Both the position numbers and the translations under genes were made by a program. DNA of 64,000 nucleotides. It comes from Excoecaria cochinchinensis. Its lineage: Eukaryota > Streptophyta > Magnoliopsida > Malpighiales > Euphorbiaceae. The notes under the pieces are model-generated. The model ran no database searches and was not told the DNA's origin. It was given only the letters and a program-made list of their open reading frames with translations. Where the stretch lies: NCBI GenBank assembly GCA_947683425.1, contig CANTUQ010000077.1, positions 3,038,001-3,102,000 of the forward strand, written 5' to 3'. Shown here in pieces: positions 20,283 to 32,410 of the stretch (positions within the stretch are counted from its first letter, which is position 1; each line of letters begins with the position of its first letter).

Positions 20283-23061
20283 AGAGATGGGGATACTGAT
20301 CTCGCATAGCCGCTTTTGGTTCCCATGTTGCTTCTTCCATCCCGTGATGTTGCCAAAGCACTTTAACCAATGGAACTTCCTTACTTCGCAACTGTTGCAC
20401 TTCTCTAGCCAGAATCTTTATAGGTTTCTCATCTTAAGAGAAATTTGGTTGAACTTGCACATCTTTCACTGGAATGATGTGGGATTCATCTGAACGATAC
20501 CTCCGAAGCATTGACACATGGAATACATCATGGAGCTTAGACAATGCTGGCGGTAAAGCTAATCGGTAAGCCACCGATCCCACTCTTTCCAATACCTCAT
20601 ATGGCCCAATAAACCTCGGACTTAGCTTTCCCTTCTTGCCAAATCTTAACACTTTCCTCCAAGGAGATACTTTAAGAAACACTTTATCGCCCACATCGAA
20701 CTCAATATCTTTCCTCTTCAAATTCGCATATGATTTATGCCTATCACTTACAGCTTTCAACCGTTGCTAAATTAATTTCGCTTTTTCTTCCGTATTCCTT
20801 ATTAATTCTTGGCCAATAACCCTATGTTCAGTCAATTCAGCCCAACAAATTAGAGTTCGACACTTCCTACCATACAAAGCTTCAAATGGTGCCATACCAA
20901 TACTCGCTTGATAACCGTTATTATAGGCGAACTCTATTAATGGAATGTACCTATCCCAACTCTTCGAGAAATTAAGCACACATGACCGAAGCAAATCTTC
21001 CAACACTTGAATCACCTTTTCCGACTATCCATCAATTTGCTGGTGGAAAGCCATACTGAAATTCAACCTCGTACCCAAAGCAACTTGCAAACCCTTCCAG
21101 AACTTTGAGGTAAACATCGGGTCTCTATCAGAAATAATGGACAGAGGGATACCATATAGCCTAACGATCTCCTTCACATATAAAGCAGCCAACTGATCCA
21201 TGGAGTAGTCAAGCTGAATCGGTATGAAATGAGCTGACTTCGAAAATCGATCCACTACTACCCACACAGAATCGTGCTGTCTTGACGTCATGGGGAAACT
21301 CGAAACAAAGTCCATGGTTATGTTATCCCACTTCTACTGTGGAACTGGAATGGGACTCAACAAACCAGGTGGAACCTGATGTTTCGCCTTCAATTGCTGG
21401 CAAGTTAAGTACTTAAAAACATAATCCACCACATCCTTTTTCATACCAGGCCACCAATAAAACTGCTTTAAGTCCTGGTACATCTTAGTACCACCTGGAT
21501 GTATAATGAACACTGTATTATGCGCTTCATGCAACAATCTCTTCTTTAGCTCCTTATTATTGGAAACATATAGTCGCCCCTGATAGCACAACACACCATC
21601 TTTACTTACTGAAAAATCAGTATTATCCCCTTTCCTCACTAACTACTCAATTTGCTATATCTTGGAATCATCCCTTTGTGCACTAGCCAACTCATCCTTT
21701 AATACTAGCCTCGCTTTTAACTGTGCCACTAAAGCGCCATCAGAATCGAATCTCCACTTAAACCTTTGTAATAATAAGGCTGAAATGGACATTCTACTCA
21801 AAGCATCCGCCACTACATTGGCCTTACCCAAATGGTAGTCCACGATGCAGTCGTAATCCTTAAACAATTCCAACCACCTTCTTTGTCTCAAGTTCAGCTC
21901 TTTTTGAGTGAGCAAGTACTTAAGACTCTTATGGTCCGTGAAGATCTTACACTTCTCGTCGTGCAAATAATGCCGCCAAATTTTCAAAGCAAACACTACT
22001 GCAGCCAACTCTAAATCATGAGTAGGATAATTCTGATCGTGTGGCTTCAACTGCCTTGAAGCATAAGCCACTACCCTACCTTCTTGCATCAATACACATC
22101 CCAATCCGATTCTAGAAGCGTCGCTATACAAAGCATACTCCTTACCAGAAATTAGTTGAATCATAATTGGTGCTTCAACTAACATCTTCTTCAATTGTTC
22201 AAAACTGGTTTGGCACTTATCTGACCATTCAAACTTAACTCCCTTACGCAGCATCTTAGTAAGCAGAGAAGCAATTACTGAAAACCCTTGTACAAAACGA
22301 CGGTAATACCCTACTAGACCCGAGAAGCTTCGCACTTCAGACACATTCTTAGGAGGTTTCCAATTCACCACCGCCTCAATCTTAGCTGGATCCACTTTAA
22401 CACCCTCAAAAGAGAGGATGTGCCCCAAAAAGGACACCTACTTCAACCAAAACTCACACTTGCTTAGCTTCACATACAACTGGTGTTCTCTCAAGGTCTG
22501 AAGCACAGTTCTCAAGTGCTACTCGTGCTCCTTTTCATTCTTCGAATACACCAAGATCTCATTAATAAACACAACTATAAACTGATCCAAATATGGTCTA
22601 AAAACCCTATTCATTAGATCTATAAATGCAGCGGCACATTTGTCAACCCGAATGGCATCACTAGAAATTCATAATGCCCATATCGAGTCCTAAATACGGT
22701 CTTAGGAATATCCTCCCTCTTCACTTGTAATTGGTAATACCCCGACCTTAGATCAATCTTAGAGAACACACCAGCTCCCTTCAATTGATCAAACAAATCT
22801 TCAATTCTTGGCAAAGGGTACATGTTCTTCACTGTCACTTTATTCAGTTGTCTATAGTCAATGCACATCCTCATAGATCCATCTTTCTTTTTGACGAAAA
22901 ACACTGGTGCTCCCCATGGAGACACGCTCGGCCTAATGAAGCCCTTATCTAATAATTCTTGCAATTGCAGTTTCAATTTCTTCAACTCACTCGGAGCCAT
23001 TCGATAGGGGCACTATACCGGGGAGAACATCGATGGACAATTCTACTTCTCTCATTGGCAG
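20283..23061 (-). pseudogene. pol: pol of E4: RT, RNase H, integrase, chromodomain; inactivated
   Basis: The RT start (22620-23000) has WGAPVFFVKKKDGSMRMCIDY and VMPFGLTN. A one-base deletion near 22630 shifts the frame. The catalytic FIDD of RT reads FINE (about 22565-22576), so both acidic residues are changed. RT end and RNase H are at 21655-22437 (YSDASRIGLGCVLM, FTDHKSLKYLL). The integrase zinc finger (21334-21639) has the first Cys of its CxxC replaced by Tyr. The catalytic core is at 21025-21315 (ISDRDPMF), with stops at about 21022 and 21330. The DNA-binding end is at 20434-20760. After one more stop comes a chromodomain (20283-20433) with VPLVKVLWQHHGMEEATWEP. Gag and protease are absent. 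Confidence 0.92.
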
Positions 23062-23498
23062 TTGTAGACACCGGGTCCTGGGTCAAGTTTAAAAAATATA
23101 ATAAAAAATGGCGATGGCAATCTTTGGGCCTTGATAATTCCTCTAAAAAATATATATTATATATTTAAAATAGGTAGGTTAAATTAAAAATTAGATTAAA
23201 GTGCATGAAAAATTAAGATTAGTTAATATTATTAGTTAATTGATTGGTTAATGTTTTAGTATAGTTAAAATTGAAAAAAAGAAGAAAATAGATATAGGGT
23301 TTAATTAAATAAATTAGATTGATAATTTAAGTAGATTGATTAAATTAAATAGGTATAAAATATAGAGTATTTAATTCATAGAGGGTTTAATTAATTAATA
23401 TGTAGTAATTTGAGTAAAATAATTAAAATAAAAAAAAATCAGTAAGTAGAAAAATGGAGGAAATTACCATGTGCACCTAATTAGCCCTAGTTTTGGAG

Positions 23499-23992
23499 TA
23501 TAAAAAGAATAAGATGAAGAAATGAGGGGGCACTCTTTCGGCAAAAAAGAAAATCAAAGGAGAATAGAAAGAAAAAGAAAAAGGGCACAGAGAGAGCAAG
23601 GCAAAGAGTGGAAAAAACTGAAGGAAAATAAAAGAAGAAGGGACACAAAGCAGGAGCTGACCCACAGAAACTAAATCGACGCAGCCACCGGAGAAGGAAA
23701 AAAAGGGAAAGAAGAGGGGGCAGCGCCGGCCACCTGCGGTGGAGAACAACGCCACGCGCAGCGGCGCTGACATCGGGACGCCCAGACGCACCCGGTGGTG
23801 GCCGTCCGCCACCACCACTCGCCGGAGAAGAAGAAATCGGAGAAGAACGCCGGTGAAGAACAATGACTTTTCGGCACGTTTCCCGGCAAATCCCGGCGAC
23901 TTAACGGCGCGTGACCACCGCCGCCACCTTCCTAGTGTGCCGATCTATCTTCCGGTGAGGGAGGTGTCGACCACCTCCCCTCCAGCGACGGT
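23499..23992 (+). promoter_or_regulatory. Presumed TATA box, GC-rich leader exon and splice donor inside the LTR of element E
   Basis: TATAAAAAG is at 23499-23507. About 480 bp of unusually GC-rich leader follow (23660-23990), ending GACG then GTAAGT at 23991, a consensus donor. The next kilobase is T/A-rich microsatellite, typical intron composition. A long plus-strand frame over the leader is open only because of composition and has no domain. Confidence 0.45.
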
Positions 23993-24032
23993 AAGTCTTA
24001 TTCCCTCCTTTTTTATTTATTTTATTTCTATT

Positions 24033-24540
<508 letters not shown>

Positions 24541-26070
24541 ATTTATTATTATTTATTTTCTGTTTTTTATATTTTTTATTATTATTTGTTTGGTGTTTAT
24601 TTAATATTCTGTTTTTAGTATTATTGTTATTATTACTAATTAATTTACTAGTTTACATTATTATTATCTAATTTATTTGATTTATGCATTATGGTGTTAT
24701 ATTAATTATAATTGTAATTAGTATTAATTAATTTATGTTTATTTTACTTTCCTTGCTATTATTATGTTTATTGTCATTATTTATTGTGTTTAATATTATT
24801 TAATTTATATATATTAGTATTATTATTTTGTGATATTTTCGCAAACATTATTATTTTTTATTTCATCATTATGATTGTCATTTATGTTTCATATCCATTA
24901 ATTATATTCCATTATTTTATTTTTATTACACCAAATTAACTATCAATTTATTTCATTAATCATTTGTTTAATTAGTTATTCATCTATCGATTTATTTATC
25001 ATTTAACTTAATTTAATCTATTATTAACTTTAATCATTTTTAATTATTTTTCTGAATTTACTTTTATCCAAGTATTTATTTGTTTATCTATATTTATCTT
25101 TATTTCGAAATTTTTTTTTGGCACTAATGTGTTTATTTATTTTGCGAGATAACATTATTTGTTCTTGGGATGGCTTGGATGTGAGATGATGGCATTGGCC
25201 AAATGTTGAGCATTCCCACTCGGTTTAATCCTTTTAACCTTGTCTCTTATTTTATCTTTATTTATTTATTTATTTATCTTTATTATTCATTATTAATTTA
25301 TGTAAATTATTTTATATCGCTGTAATAAAAATGGATTAATGTTTTATAGTAATTAATTTGGATTTTTTTGTAAAATTAAGGACCAATGTCCTGTTTTCAT
25401 TCAATAAATTCTTCACTAAAAATCGCTTTTATAATAAATGCATGCGAGGACCAATGTCCCCATTATTAATGAATATCTCGTTTTATGTATGTCTCGCATT
25501 TTTTACAATGAGTGTTGTATTCCGCCCTTAGTATAATTGTAAATTTATTTTATGCTTTTTATGCTTTACTTCAATGTTATTTTATTTTACGCTCTTAAAT
25601 GGATGATTGCGCCCTTAATTCAAATTGCATCGTGTGGAGAGAGAGCGAACTAATAAACTCAAAATTTAATCGTAAAATTAATCAAGGTATAAATAGATGA
25701 GAAGTCCCGAACCCAATCTTTGGTCTTTGGGCTCAACAAGGCGAGAGGTCTATCCGATCACTCATTGGAGCAAGACCTCCAAGACACCTCTTCCGTCCTG
25801 CTAAATGACTCAATAAATCCTAGGCTCCAAGGGAGAGAGGGTCACCCTCAAAGACCCCTTTGGCTTGCCCAACATAGATGCATGCGCTGTCTTAGGTTCT
25901 TCGAGGTGAGAGGAACTTTCCCAATGATTTATTGGGTGGCGACTCCATGAAACCTCCTTGTTGCCCAAAATAGACGCATTTGTAAATACCTTACAAGTTC
26001 CAATGAACCTCTCCTGATCGCCCTAAAAGCGGGCCTTCGGGAAGCCCACGAGGTTCGGCGCACGTCACAG

Positions 26071-26089
26071 TGGCAACTCCACTGGGGAC
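26071..26089 (+). promoter_or_regulatory. Primer-binding site of element E (Arg tRNA type)
   Basis: TGGCAACTCCACTGGGGAC, one base after the LTR end. Tat1 has TGGCGACTCCGCTGGGGAC. This fits the 3' end of plant tRNA-Arg, the primer known for Ogre elements; the tRNA identity is from recall of the tRNA acceptor stem. Confidence 0.75.
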
Positions 26090-28100
26090 TTTTTATTCGA
26101 GACTTCAATTCGAAAGTACCTTGATTAAAATTTACAATTAAGTTTTAGTTTATGTATTTCTTTTTCTTTCAAAACTGCATTTCATTTCATTAGAGCCTTA
26201 GATTATGTTAGTTTGGTCCCTATATCAACCCCGACGCATTCTCGAAGCACGACCCTATGTTCACTTAATGTAGGGAAGTGTTAAGGATAATCACCAGCCC
26301 AAGCCTCGTGCCGTTCGGTATATAAAATGGAGACCCAATCAGTCGTTACGCTCGTGATGAGCTAGACCCATTGGCAGGGACCATGCTTGGGTAGACCTAA
26401 AGTAGCACCACCTTGGACCAAAGCTCATGTAATGGACATAGATACTTCTATTAGGTGGCATGCGCCATAATACGTTGCTTGTGTAGTGGGTTATGGTGTA
26501 TTGAACAAATCCAAATAAATTTAGATGTTCACTCCTTAAAGACTTTCATACTCGAGGGGTGTGTTTTGATTTATTCAAATTATTTAAATACACGATAGCC
26601 GAAAATTCATTTGCATGCGCTTTTAATAATGAGAGTTCGTACTTCATAGCACGCTGTACGTGCTCATTGGGTTCTCCATTAACCCATGGGTCAAGCTTAC
26701 CTAGGGAAAGAGCCTGCACGACCTCCCGTGTGATAGAAATAGGGCTGGCAGGAATTTTTTTTCTTGTGTGTGTATTTGTGCTTGTACATTCTTTTATGAG
26801 TAATAATAGTAAATAAAACACATTTATTTTGTCTCATGTATGATTCTTTTCATACGATAATAGAACCTATGCTCTCTGTATATAAAATTGCCTGTATTAT
26901 AATTTGTGAATATGAACATAACATGTATTTGTCCTGCATGTATATACATAGCATCGCTTGTCATGACTCACACTAACATTGTGACATCCATAACATCCAT
27001 CACGCACCACAACTAGCACATACAGCCTACATCCTTGAAGGTACGTATCAACATGCGTCATAACATGCATAGACATGTTGCCATCATAAAAAAAAATCAA
27101 AAATCAATAAAAATAATAAATACATTTACCATGTATCATAGCATGTATATATCAGTATGCTCGCATTGCGTATGTATATAAACATTGTGTGCCAGAACAA
27201 ACATATATCACTGCATGTCATAGCGTGCACACATTAGCATACATCTTTGGGTTGGGCATCGTGACACCTCGCACTTTTCATTTTGTGTGCCATGTTGTGA
27301 ACAGGCATTATCATGCATGAATTATTCCATGTATATATGAATCCTGCATCGTCTATGTTAGTCATTGTATATACCAATGTATGTCTGGCATTTACATACC
27401 ATGCAAGTATACATGCCTCGTAAATGTCATTCGTTTCTTGCAACCACTTTCATCTTATGTCTTGTGTCACACACGTATGCCGCTCGCTGTACACAATCAT
27501 TCTTATACTGTGTCCCATGCCATGTACATTATTTGTATATATATTTTACATTTTCTATGTATGTGAGTTTTGCCATCCCTCGCAATTTATGTACACATTA
27601 TCTCAGCCAATCATTCTCATCTTACATCATATATCCTTATCATGCCTAAATCATGCCATGTGCACATACACCATGTATCATGAACATCCATCTCCATGTT
27701 GTGCCATATTTTACACTCATGCCTTCATTATATGTTGTTCACATGTACACTGTAAATTCATGCACGCCCATCATTTATCATGCAGTGTTTACACACTCAT
27801 AATTCCCTTTGGCAGATATTTCACGAACACACATCTGTGCACATATTTTATGTACATATTTCTATACAATTTTTTTCACACATATCTTGCACATATAGCT
27901 CCTTGCATGCATTGCTAATATGCACGATACTATTGCGTGCGTCGTTTCATGTACATGGTTTTTAACACATAATTTGTACATTTTTTTTAAAAAATTAAAT
28001 AGAAATTCTTTGTGCCTACACGATTTTTGTGCATATACATTTTTCATGGAATAAAAATATTTTTGTGTTAAGTTGTATCCTAAAACGCTGACATATTTGC
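26090..28100 (+). other. Leader of element E and low-complexity sequence, no gene
   Basis: 26090-26480 is homologous to the Tat1 leader. From about 26890 to 28060 the sequence is dominated by words such as ACATGTAT, CATGCATG and TGTACATA on both strands, with little else. Open frames of 60-164 codons there have biased Cys/His/Ile composition from these words and no domain. Confidence 0.5.
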
Positions 28101-28506
28101 ACCTCATTAGGGTACCTCTGATTCAAAGTTCGACTCTGCCTAAGTAGTTCTCAACTATGAATGGCTTTGATCTTAACGCTAGAATTCTGTGTTTCATTCC
28201 ACTTTGAATTAAGTAAGAGTTAGATATGTTTGATCTTTGAGAGCTAGATCACGTGAAAATATTTGGCCATACCATGTAGTTTCTAAGTTCAGAGCACATT
28301 TGGCCCGTTTTGAAAAAAAATGAAAAAAAAACTAGTTGCAATTAGGGGATTGGATGAAAACTCACTAAAAGCACTAGAACCTTTCCGATTACCCGTCAAA
28401 GCGACTCCTGGAAAAAGATGAATCTAGAAAATGATTTAGGCACCATTTCTTTGTATAGCTCTCCAAATGTCCATTTCCTCCCCTTATTTTGCAATCGCTT
28501 GCTAGC
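28100..28506 (+). other. Fragment of a J-type 3' region in inverted orientation
   Basis: 28300-28470 matches the reverse complement of about 62350-62570: TAGTTGCAATTA, GATGAAAACTCACTAA, GCACTAGAACCTTTC and GAAAATGATTTAG. It therefore derives from the same family as J but lies the other way round, directly beside the J LTR. Confidence 0.65.
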
Positions 28507-30094
28507 TGATCGGTGTTCGGCAAGTGTACCGAATCGACAAGTAATAAAGTGGGGTATAGTTAGGACCCCGAGTTATTGTACCCAAGGAAAAAAGGATTGT
28601 CATGTTAAATATCTATAGATGAGTGAAAATGAGATATCCCCGGTTTGTTTGGTGGAGAAAACCAAGCTAAGCAAGAAAATTAATTAACAATTAAAAATAA
28701 AAGTGTTCATCAAGAAATTACTCAAGGATGAAATTAAATGCTTAGAAAATTCTATCCTCATAAATGTAATTGGAAATTGGTAAAACAATATAAACATGAA
28801 ATTCTGGACAACCCAACTAAACCCAAGCTTCCCAAATGGAGTCAGCCACTCTAATTATATGACATCCTAAATCGGAGTCAGCAACATAACTAGCCTATGC
28901 ACGGGTCTAAAATCCTAAGTTCGGTTTATTTTCCCAATACGGAGTCAAATAACCCAAAACTCAAATATTTCACTCCTCACTCTAATTTTAAATCATAAAA
29001 TTCTGTACTTCTAGATTCCCAAACGGAGTTGTCTAAAAGATACACCAAAAATGATAGAAAACTGAGCATAAACAAATTACAACAAAAATCAGATTTTAGA
29101 TCAATCATCATTTTGGACTAAATCATAACCAAACCCAATGATCATCATAAATGCAGAAAATATAACGAGAGAAATAAAAGAAATCATGAAAATATTCATT
29201 AAATCCAAATATCAAAAATACAAATATGATTCAAGAACTCCTAAGCATGAATAATTACTCTAACATCAAGAATATAAACATAAAATATGGAAAATTAAAG
29301 TTTAGAATACACCCTTGATGAGAGAGAAAATAGATCTTGAAGCTCTTGCTCTTCAACCTTGGAATCTCCTTGAATCCCCAAAAATATAAATTTAAACTAA
29401 AAATAATCTAAATAAATTAAGAACAAAATTGCAATTTAAAATTAAATCTATCTAAAACAGAATTTTAAAATGAAAATTAAAACCTAAAATAAAATAAAAG
29501 ACTGCTGGAAACTAAAAGAAAAAAATCCTAAATCTAACCAGCCCCCCCTTTGGTGATGAAGCGGCATTTTCCTTTTAACCTGACGAAAAGCACAGCCGTG
29601 TTTTTTAACACATTGGGCACTAGGTTTACATCGTGTGCGTATGAGATGGCAGAAAGAAGGCGCAGTACAGCTGTGCTTCTCGCATAAGCACAGCTGTGCT
29701 TCTGGGCGAGAGAGTGCGCGACGCTGTCCTCCGTACGCGCGCCTTACTGCGTAGCACAGCTGTGCCTTGAGTGATAGCACAGTTGTGTCTTCATTGCTCC
29801 ACGCTACCACGGGACTAAGCTAAAACACATATGTGTTCTTAGAAACACAGCTGTGCTTTTCTGGCAGTTTGGCTGGTCCTTCACGATTTGCTCCTAAATT
29901 CAACCCGAACCTCCAATTTAGCTCCAGATTAAAATAAAACGCCTGAAAACATCCCAAAACTTATTAAAAATTATAAAAACATGCTAAACTAATAAAATGA
30001 CAAAAGCTAATTAATTACTATTAAAATTAAATAAATAAAACACATAATTATGCCAAGAATTAATCTAAAATATCAATTCAATTGTAACTTATCA
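28507..30094 (-). repeat. 3' LTR of element J, 1.6 kb
   Basis: In sense it begins TGATAAGTTACAATTG after a G-rich tract and ends ACACCGATCA. It contains the CACAGCTGTG array. The other LTR lies outside the window, so the ends rest on TG/CA and the polypurine tract. Confidence 0.65.
29590..29856. repeat. GCACAGCTGTGC palindrome array in the LTR of J
   Basis: Perfect AGCACAGCTGTGCT at 29687-29700 and GCACAGCTGTGC at 29754-29765. Related copies are at 29590-29600, 29666-29676, 29777-29787 and 29846-29855. AACACATATGTGTT, at 29824-29837, is a palindrome with a changed centre. The centre CAGCTG is an E-box type site. Confidence 0.88.
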
Positions 30095-30113
30095 ACTACC
30101 CCAAACTCAAACC
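30095..30113 (-). promoter_or_regulatory. Polypurine tract of element J
   Basis: Sense GGTTTGAGTTTGGGGTAGT precedes the LTR start. Similar GAGTTTGGGGT words recur in J at about 61850, 62080 and 62875. Confidence 0.6.
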
Positions 30114-30226
30114 TTTACTCGTCCTAGAGTAAACTGAATGAAACACATTCTCAATCACTTCAATCTCAGTAAAAGAAAATAAGAAGTCATTCTCAATTAA
30201 GGAACAAGAAAATAGGCTTGTAAATA

Positions 30227-30231
30227 CCAAT
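30227..30231. repeat. Target-site duplication of E2, left copy (CCAAT)
   Basis: CCAAT here and at 61314-61318 directly flank the E2 LTR ends. Confidence 0.95.
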
Positions 30232-30324
30232 TGTAACACCCCCTACTCATACGTAGGCGATCCCATCCGATAAGGAGTGAGATACCGTATGGGTAAAGGT
30301 GCCACCACACAGATACAGAATATA

Positions 30325-30329
30325 CATAC
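30325..30329. repeat. Target-site duplication of Tat1, left copy (CATAC)
   Basis: CATAC here and at 51579-51583 flank Tat1. The site in the intact E2 LTR (about 58835) contains one CATAC at this position. Confidence 0.95.
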
Positions 30330-32329
30330 TGTGATGCGCGCCGGATGTCCCTTCGGCTGCCCCTATGACCGCCCGCTTGAGGGCGATCGGGCAATTGAGG
30401 GTCCGCTAACAGCTTGCAATAAATCGCAAGTGCGTCTATGTTGGGCAACAAGGAGGTTTCATGGAGTCACCACCCAATAGAACATTGAGAAAGTTTCTCT
30501 CACCTCGGAGAGCCTAAGACTGCGCTTAGTATCCATTTTGGGCCAACCAAAGGGGTCTTGGAGGGTAAACCTCTCGCCCTAAGGAGCCTAGGATTAACGC
30601 CAAAATCTCATGACACAAGAGGTGTCTTGAAACCTCTCGCCTCTTTGAGTCCAAAGATCAGAGCTGGGTTCAGGACTTCTCATCTATTTCTACCTCGATT
30701 ATTTTATGATCAAATTTTAATTATCATTAATTCGTTCTCTCTCCACACGATACAATTGATTAAAGGCGCATTTATTCGCATTTGGAAAGCAGTAATGAAT
30801 AAGTAATGAAAGCAATAAATTACAATAATAGAAGGAGCGGAATACAACTCCCTTTTTTAAATGTGCGATACATACACAAATCGGAGCATTGCTTATTTTG
30901 AGAACTTTGGTCCTCGCATGCATTATTATCAAAAATGGCTATTTTTATTGGATAAAAATAGGACATTGGGTCCTTGCTTTTATGAAAACCTCTTTTTATT
31001 GAATATAAAACGTTAATCAATTTTTATATTTAACGGAAAACAAAAAGGGCATACTCATATGCATAAAATAAATGATGAATAAATATATAAAGGGAATAAC
31101 CAAGAGGGTTAGAAAACTAAACCGGACGGAATCCTCCGAGCATGGTAGATCGCCCCTCGAGCTCAGGATAGTCCAAGAAAATCAATATATGCTCACAGAA
31201 GGTTAAAAGATGTTAATACATGAAAGCTCAACATAAATGGAGTCAAAAGTCTTGAAAGAAATAGAAAAGATTCGGAAAAGTGGAGACAGGACCCAGCGAC
31301 GGCCTCTGTTGAGTGACCGACGGGTGTCGGTAGGTGACAAACATATCCCGTCGCTCACTCAAGAGAGGGCGTCTGTAGGTGAGGTGATCGACGGGCGTCA
31401 ATGAGATAGATGACCCGTCGGTCACCACTGTCTCCGAAAATAAACAGTGAAAAACTCTTTTTTCAAAGCAAAAATGGGTTTTTATCACAAAATGAGATGA
31501 AGAGAATCAAAATAAAGGAAAGTGAAAGCAAAAAGCCACAAGAACAGCAAAAATAAAGAATAAAGATGAAATAACTCGGAGAATAAGTTCGGAATATTTA
31601 CCCTCAGATAATGCTTTAGTGATATTCTTGGTGTTGATTAGAGTCCCACACGTTCCACGAGAAACAAAATGAAGGATCAAATAGAGGAAAATAGATTGTT
31701 TCCTTCATAACCCCTCAAAAAGTTTGACTTTGGAATCAAAAACCCAAAGAAAACTAATTAGTTTTAGTTCCTTTTTGACGGTTTGATCCTCAAATTAAAA
31801 GAAATTTCTTGATGTGTGTTTGCTGGAAGAGAGAGAAAATATGCTTGAAATTCGGCAGAGTTTCCCCTCTTGAAAATTTTTGGAACCCTTTTTAGGAAGA
31901 AATTCAAAGCTTTTATAGGCCAGGCACGACCGATGGGCGTCGGATGTGGAGACGGGCGTCGGAAGAATCCTTCTGACACAAGGATTCATCCGACAGCCCT
32001 GCCATTTCCTCCGACGGGCGTCGGAGAGGTTGCGTGCTCCGGAAAAGGCGGGTCCATCCGACGGGCATCGAAAAAAACCATAGGCCGTCTGTGACCCTAA
32101 GCGACGGGCTGGCCTCCCACAGACGGTCTGGCCGTCCTTCGAAGAAAATATACTTTTTGACTCAAAAACTCTCGTTCTTCCCCCCTCTGCCTACAAAAGG
32201 TGAAAAGACTCATTTCTCGTGGAGTATGGGACTAAAATCTCCCAATCCAAACCGTTTGTGAAGGTTCGGATACTGATTTCATCATAGGGCAATCTCTGAT
32301 CCGAACCGCTCCGGGACACGGTGCCTACA
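30330..32329 (-). repeat. 3' LTR of Tat1, 2.0 kb
   Basis: Plus ends TGTGATGCGCGCC and GTGCCTACA. Closely matches 49536-51578, with small deletions (for example one copy of TCTTGGAGGGTAAACCTCTC is missing near 30630). Confidence 0.95.
31909..32135 (-). promoter_or_regulatory. U3 core promoter of Tat1 (3' LTR): TATA plus CGACGGGCGTCGG palindromes
   Basis: Sense TATAAAAGC is at 31909-31917. Directly upstream in sense, from about 31928 to 32135, are repeated CGATGGGCGTCGG, CGACGGGCGTCGG, CAGACGG and related half-sites. The 5' LTR copy is 51136-51385. A second set lies downstream of TATA at about 31279-31425. Confidence 0.7.
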
Positions 32330-32348
32330 GTTGCCCCCAGTTTTGGGG
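32330..32348 (-). promoter_or_regulatory. Polypurine tract of Tat1
   Basis: Sense CCCCAAAACTGGGGGCAAC directly before TGTAGGCACC. Confidence 0.85.
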
Positions 32349-32410
32349 AAACTAGGGTACAAGAGCCTAGATGAGCCAAAACTCAGAGAAAGGACAGAAA
32401 GGAAGAAAGC

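Larger units (their letters stand above)
10973..23062 (-). mobile_element. E4: chromovirus (chromodomain Ty3/gypsy), 5' half missing, host of E1
   Basis: Minus-strand order: RT, RNase H, integrase, chromodomain, polypurine tract, 3' LTR. The LTR (10973-20231) is interrupted by E1 plus one copy of its target duplication, leaving about 2.7 kb of LTR. The 5' LTR, gag and protease are gone: the element ends at the RT N-terminus, where the LTR starting at 23063 begins. No continuation of E4 is seen beyond that, so this is truncation or an insertion followed by loss. Confidence 0.85.

Noticed and set aside
27424..27918. 164-codon frame with many Cys and His
   Set aside because: Composition follows from CATGT/TGCAC words; no spaced metal-binding motif and not conserved with the Tat1 leader.
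28507..28620. Plus-strand LTR start at TGATCGG
   Set aside because: The polypurine tract is on the other side (30095-30113), which fixes the LTR on the minus strand.
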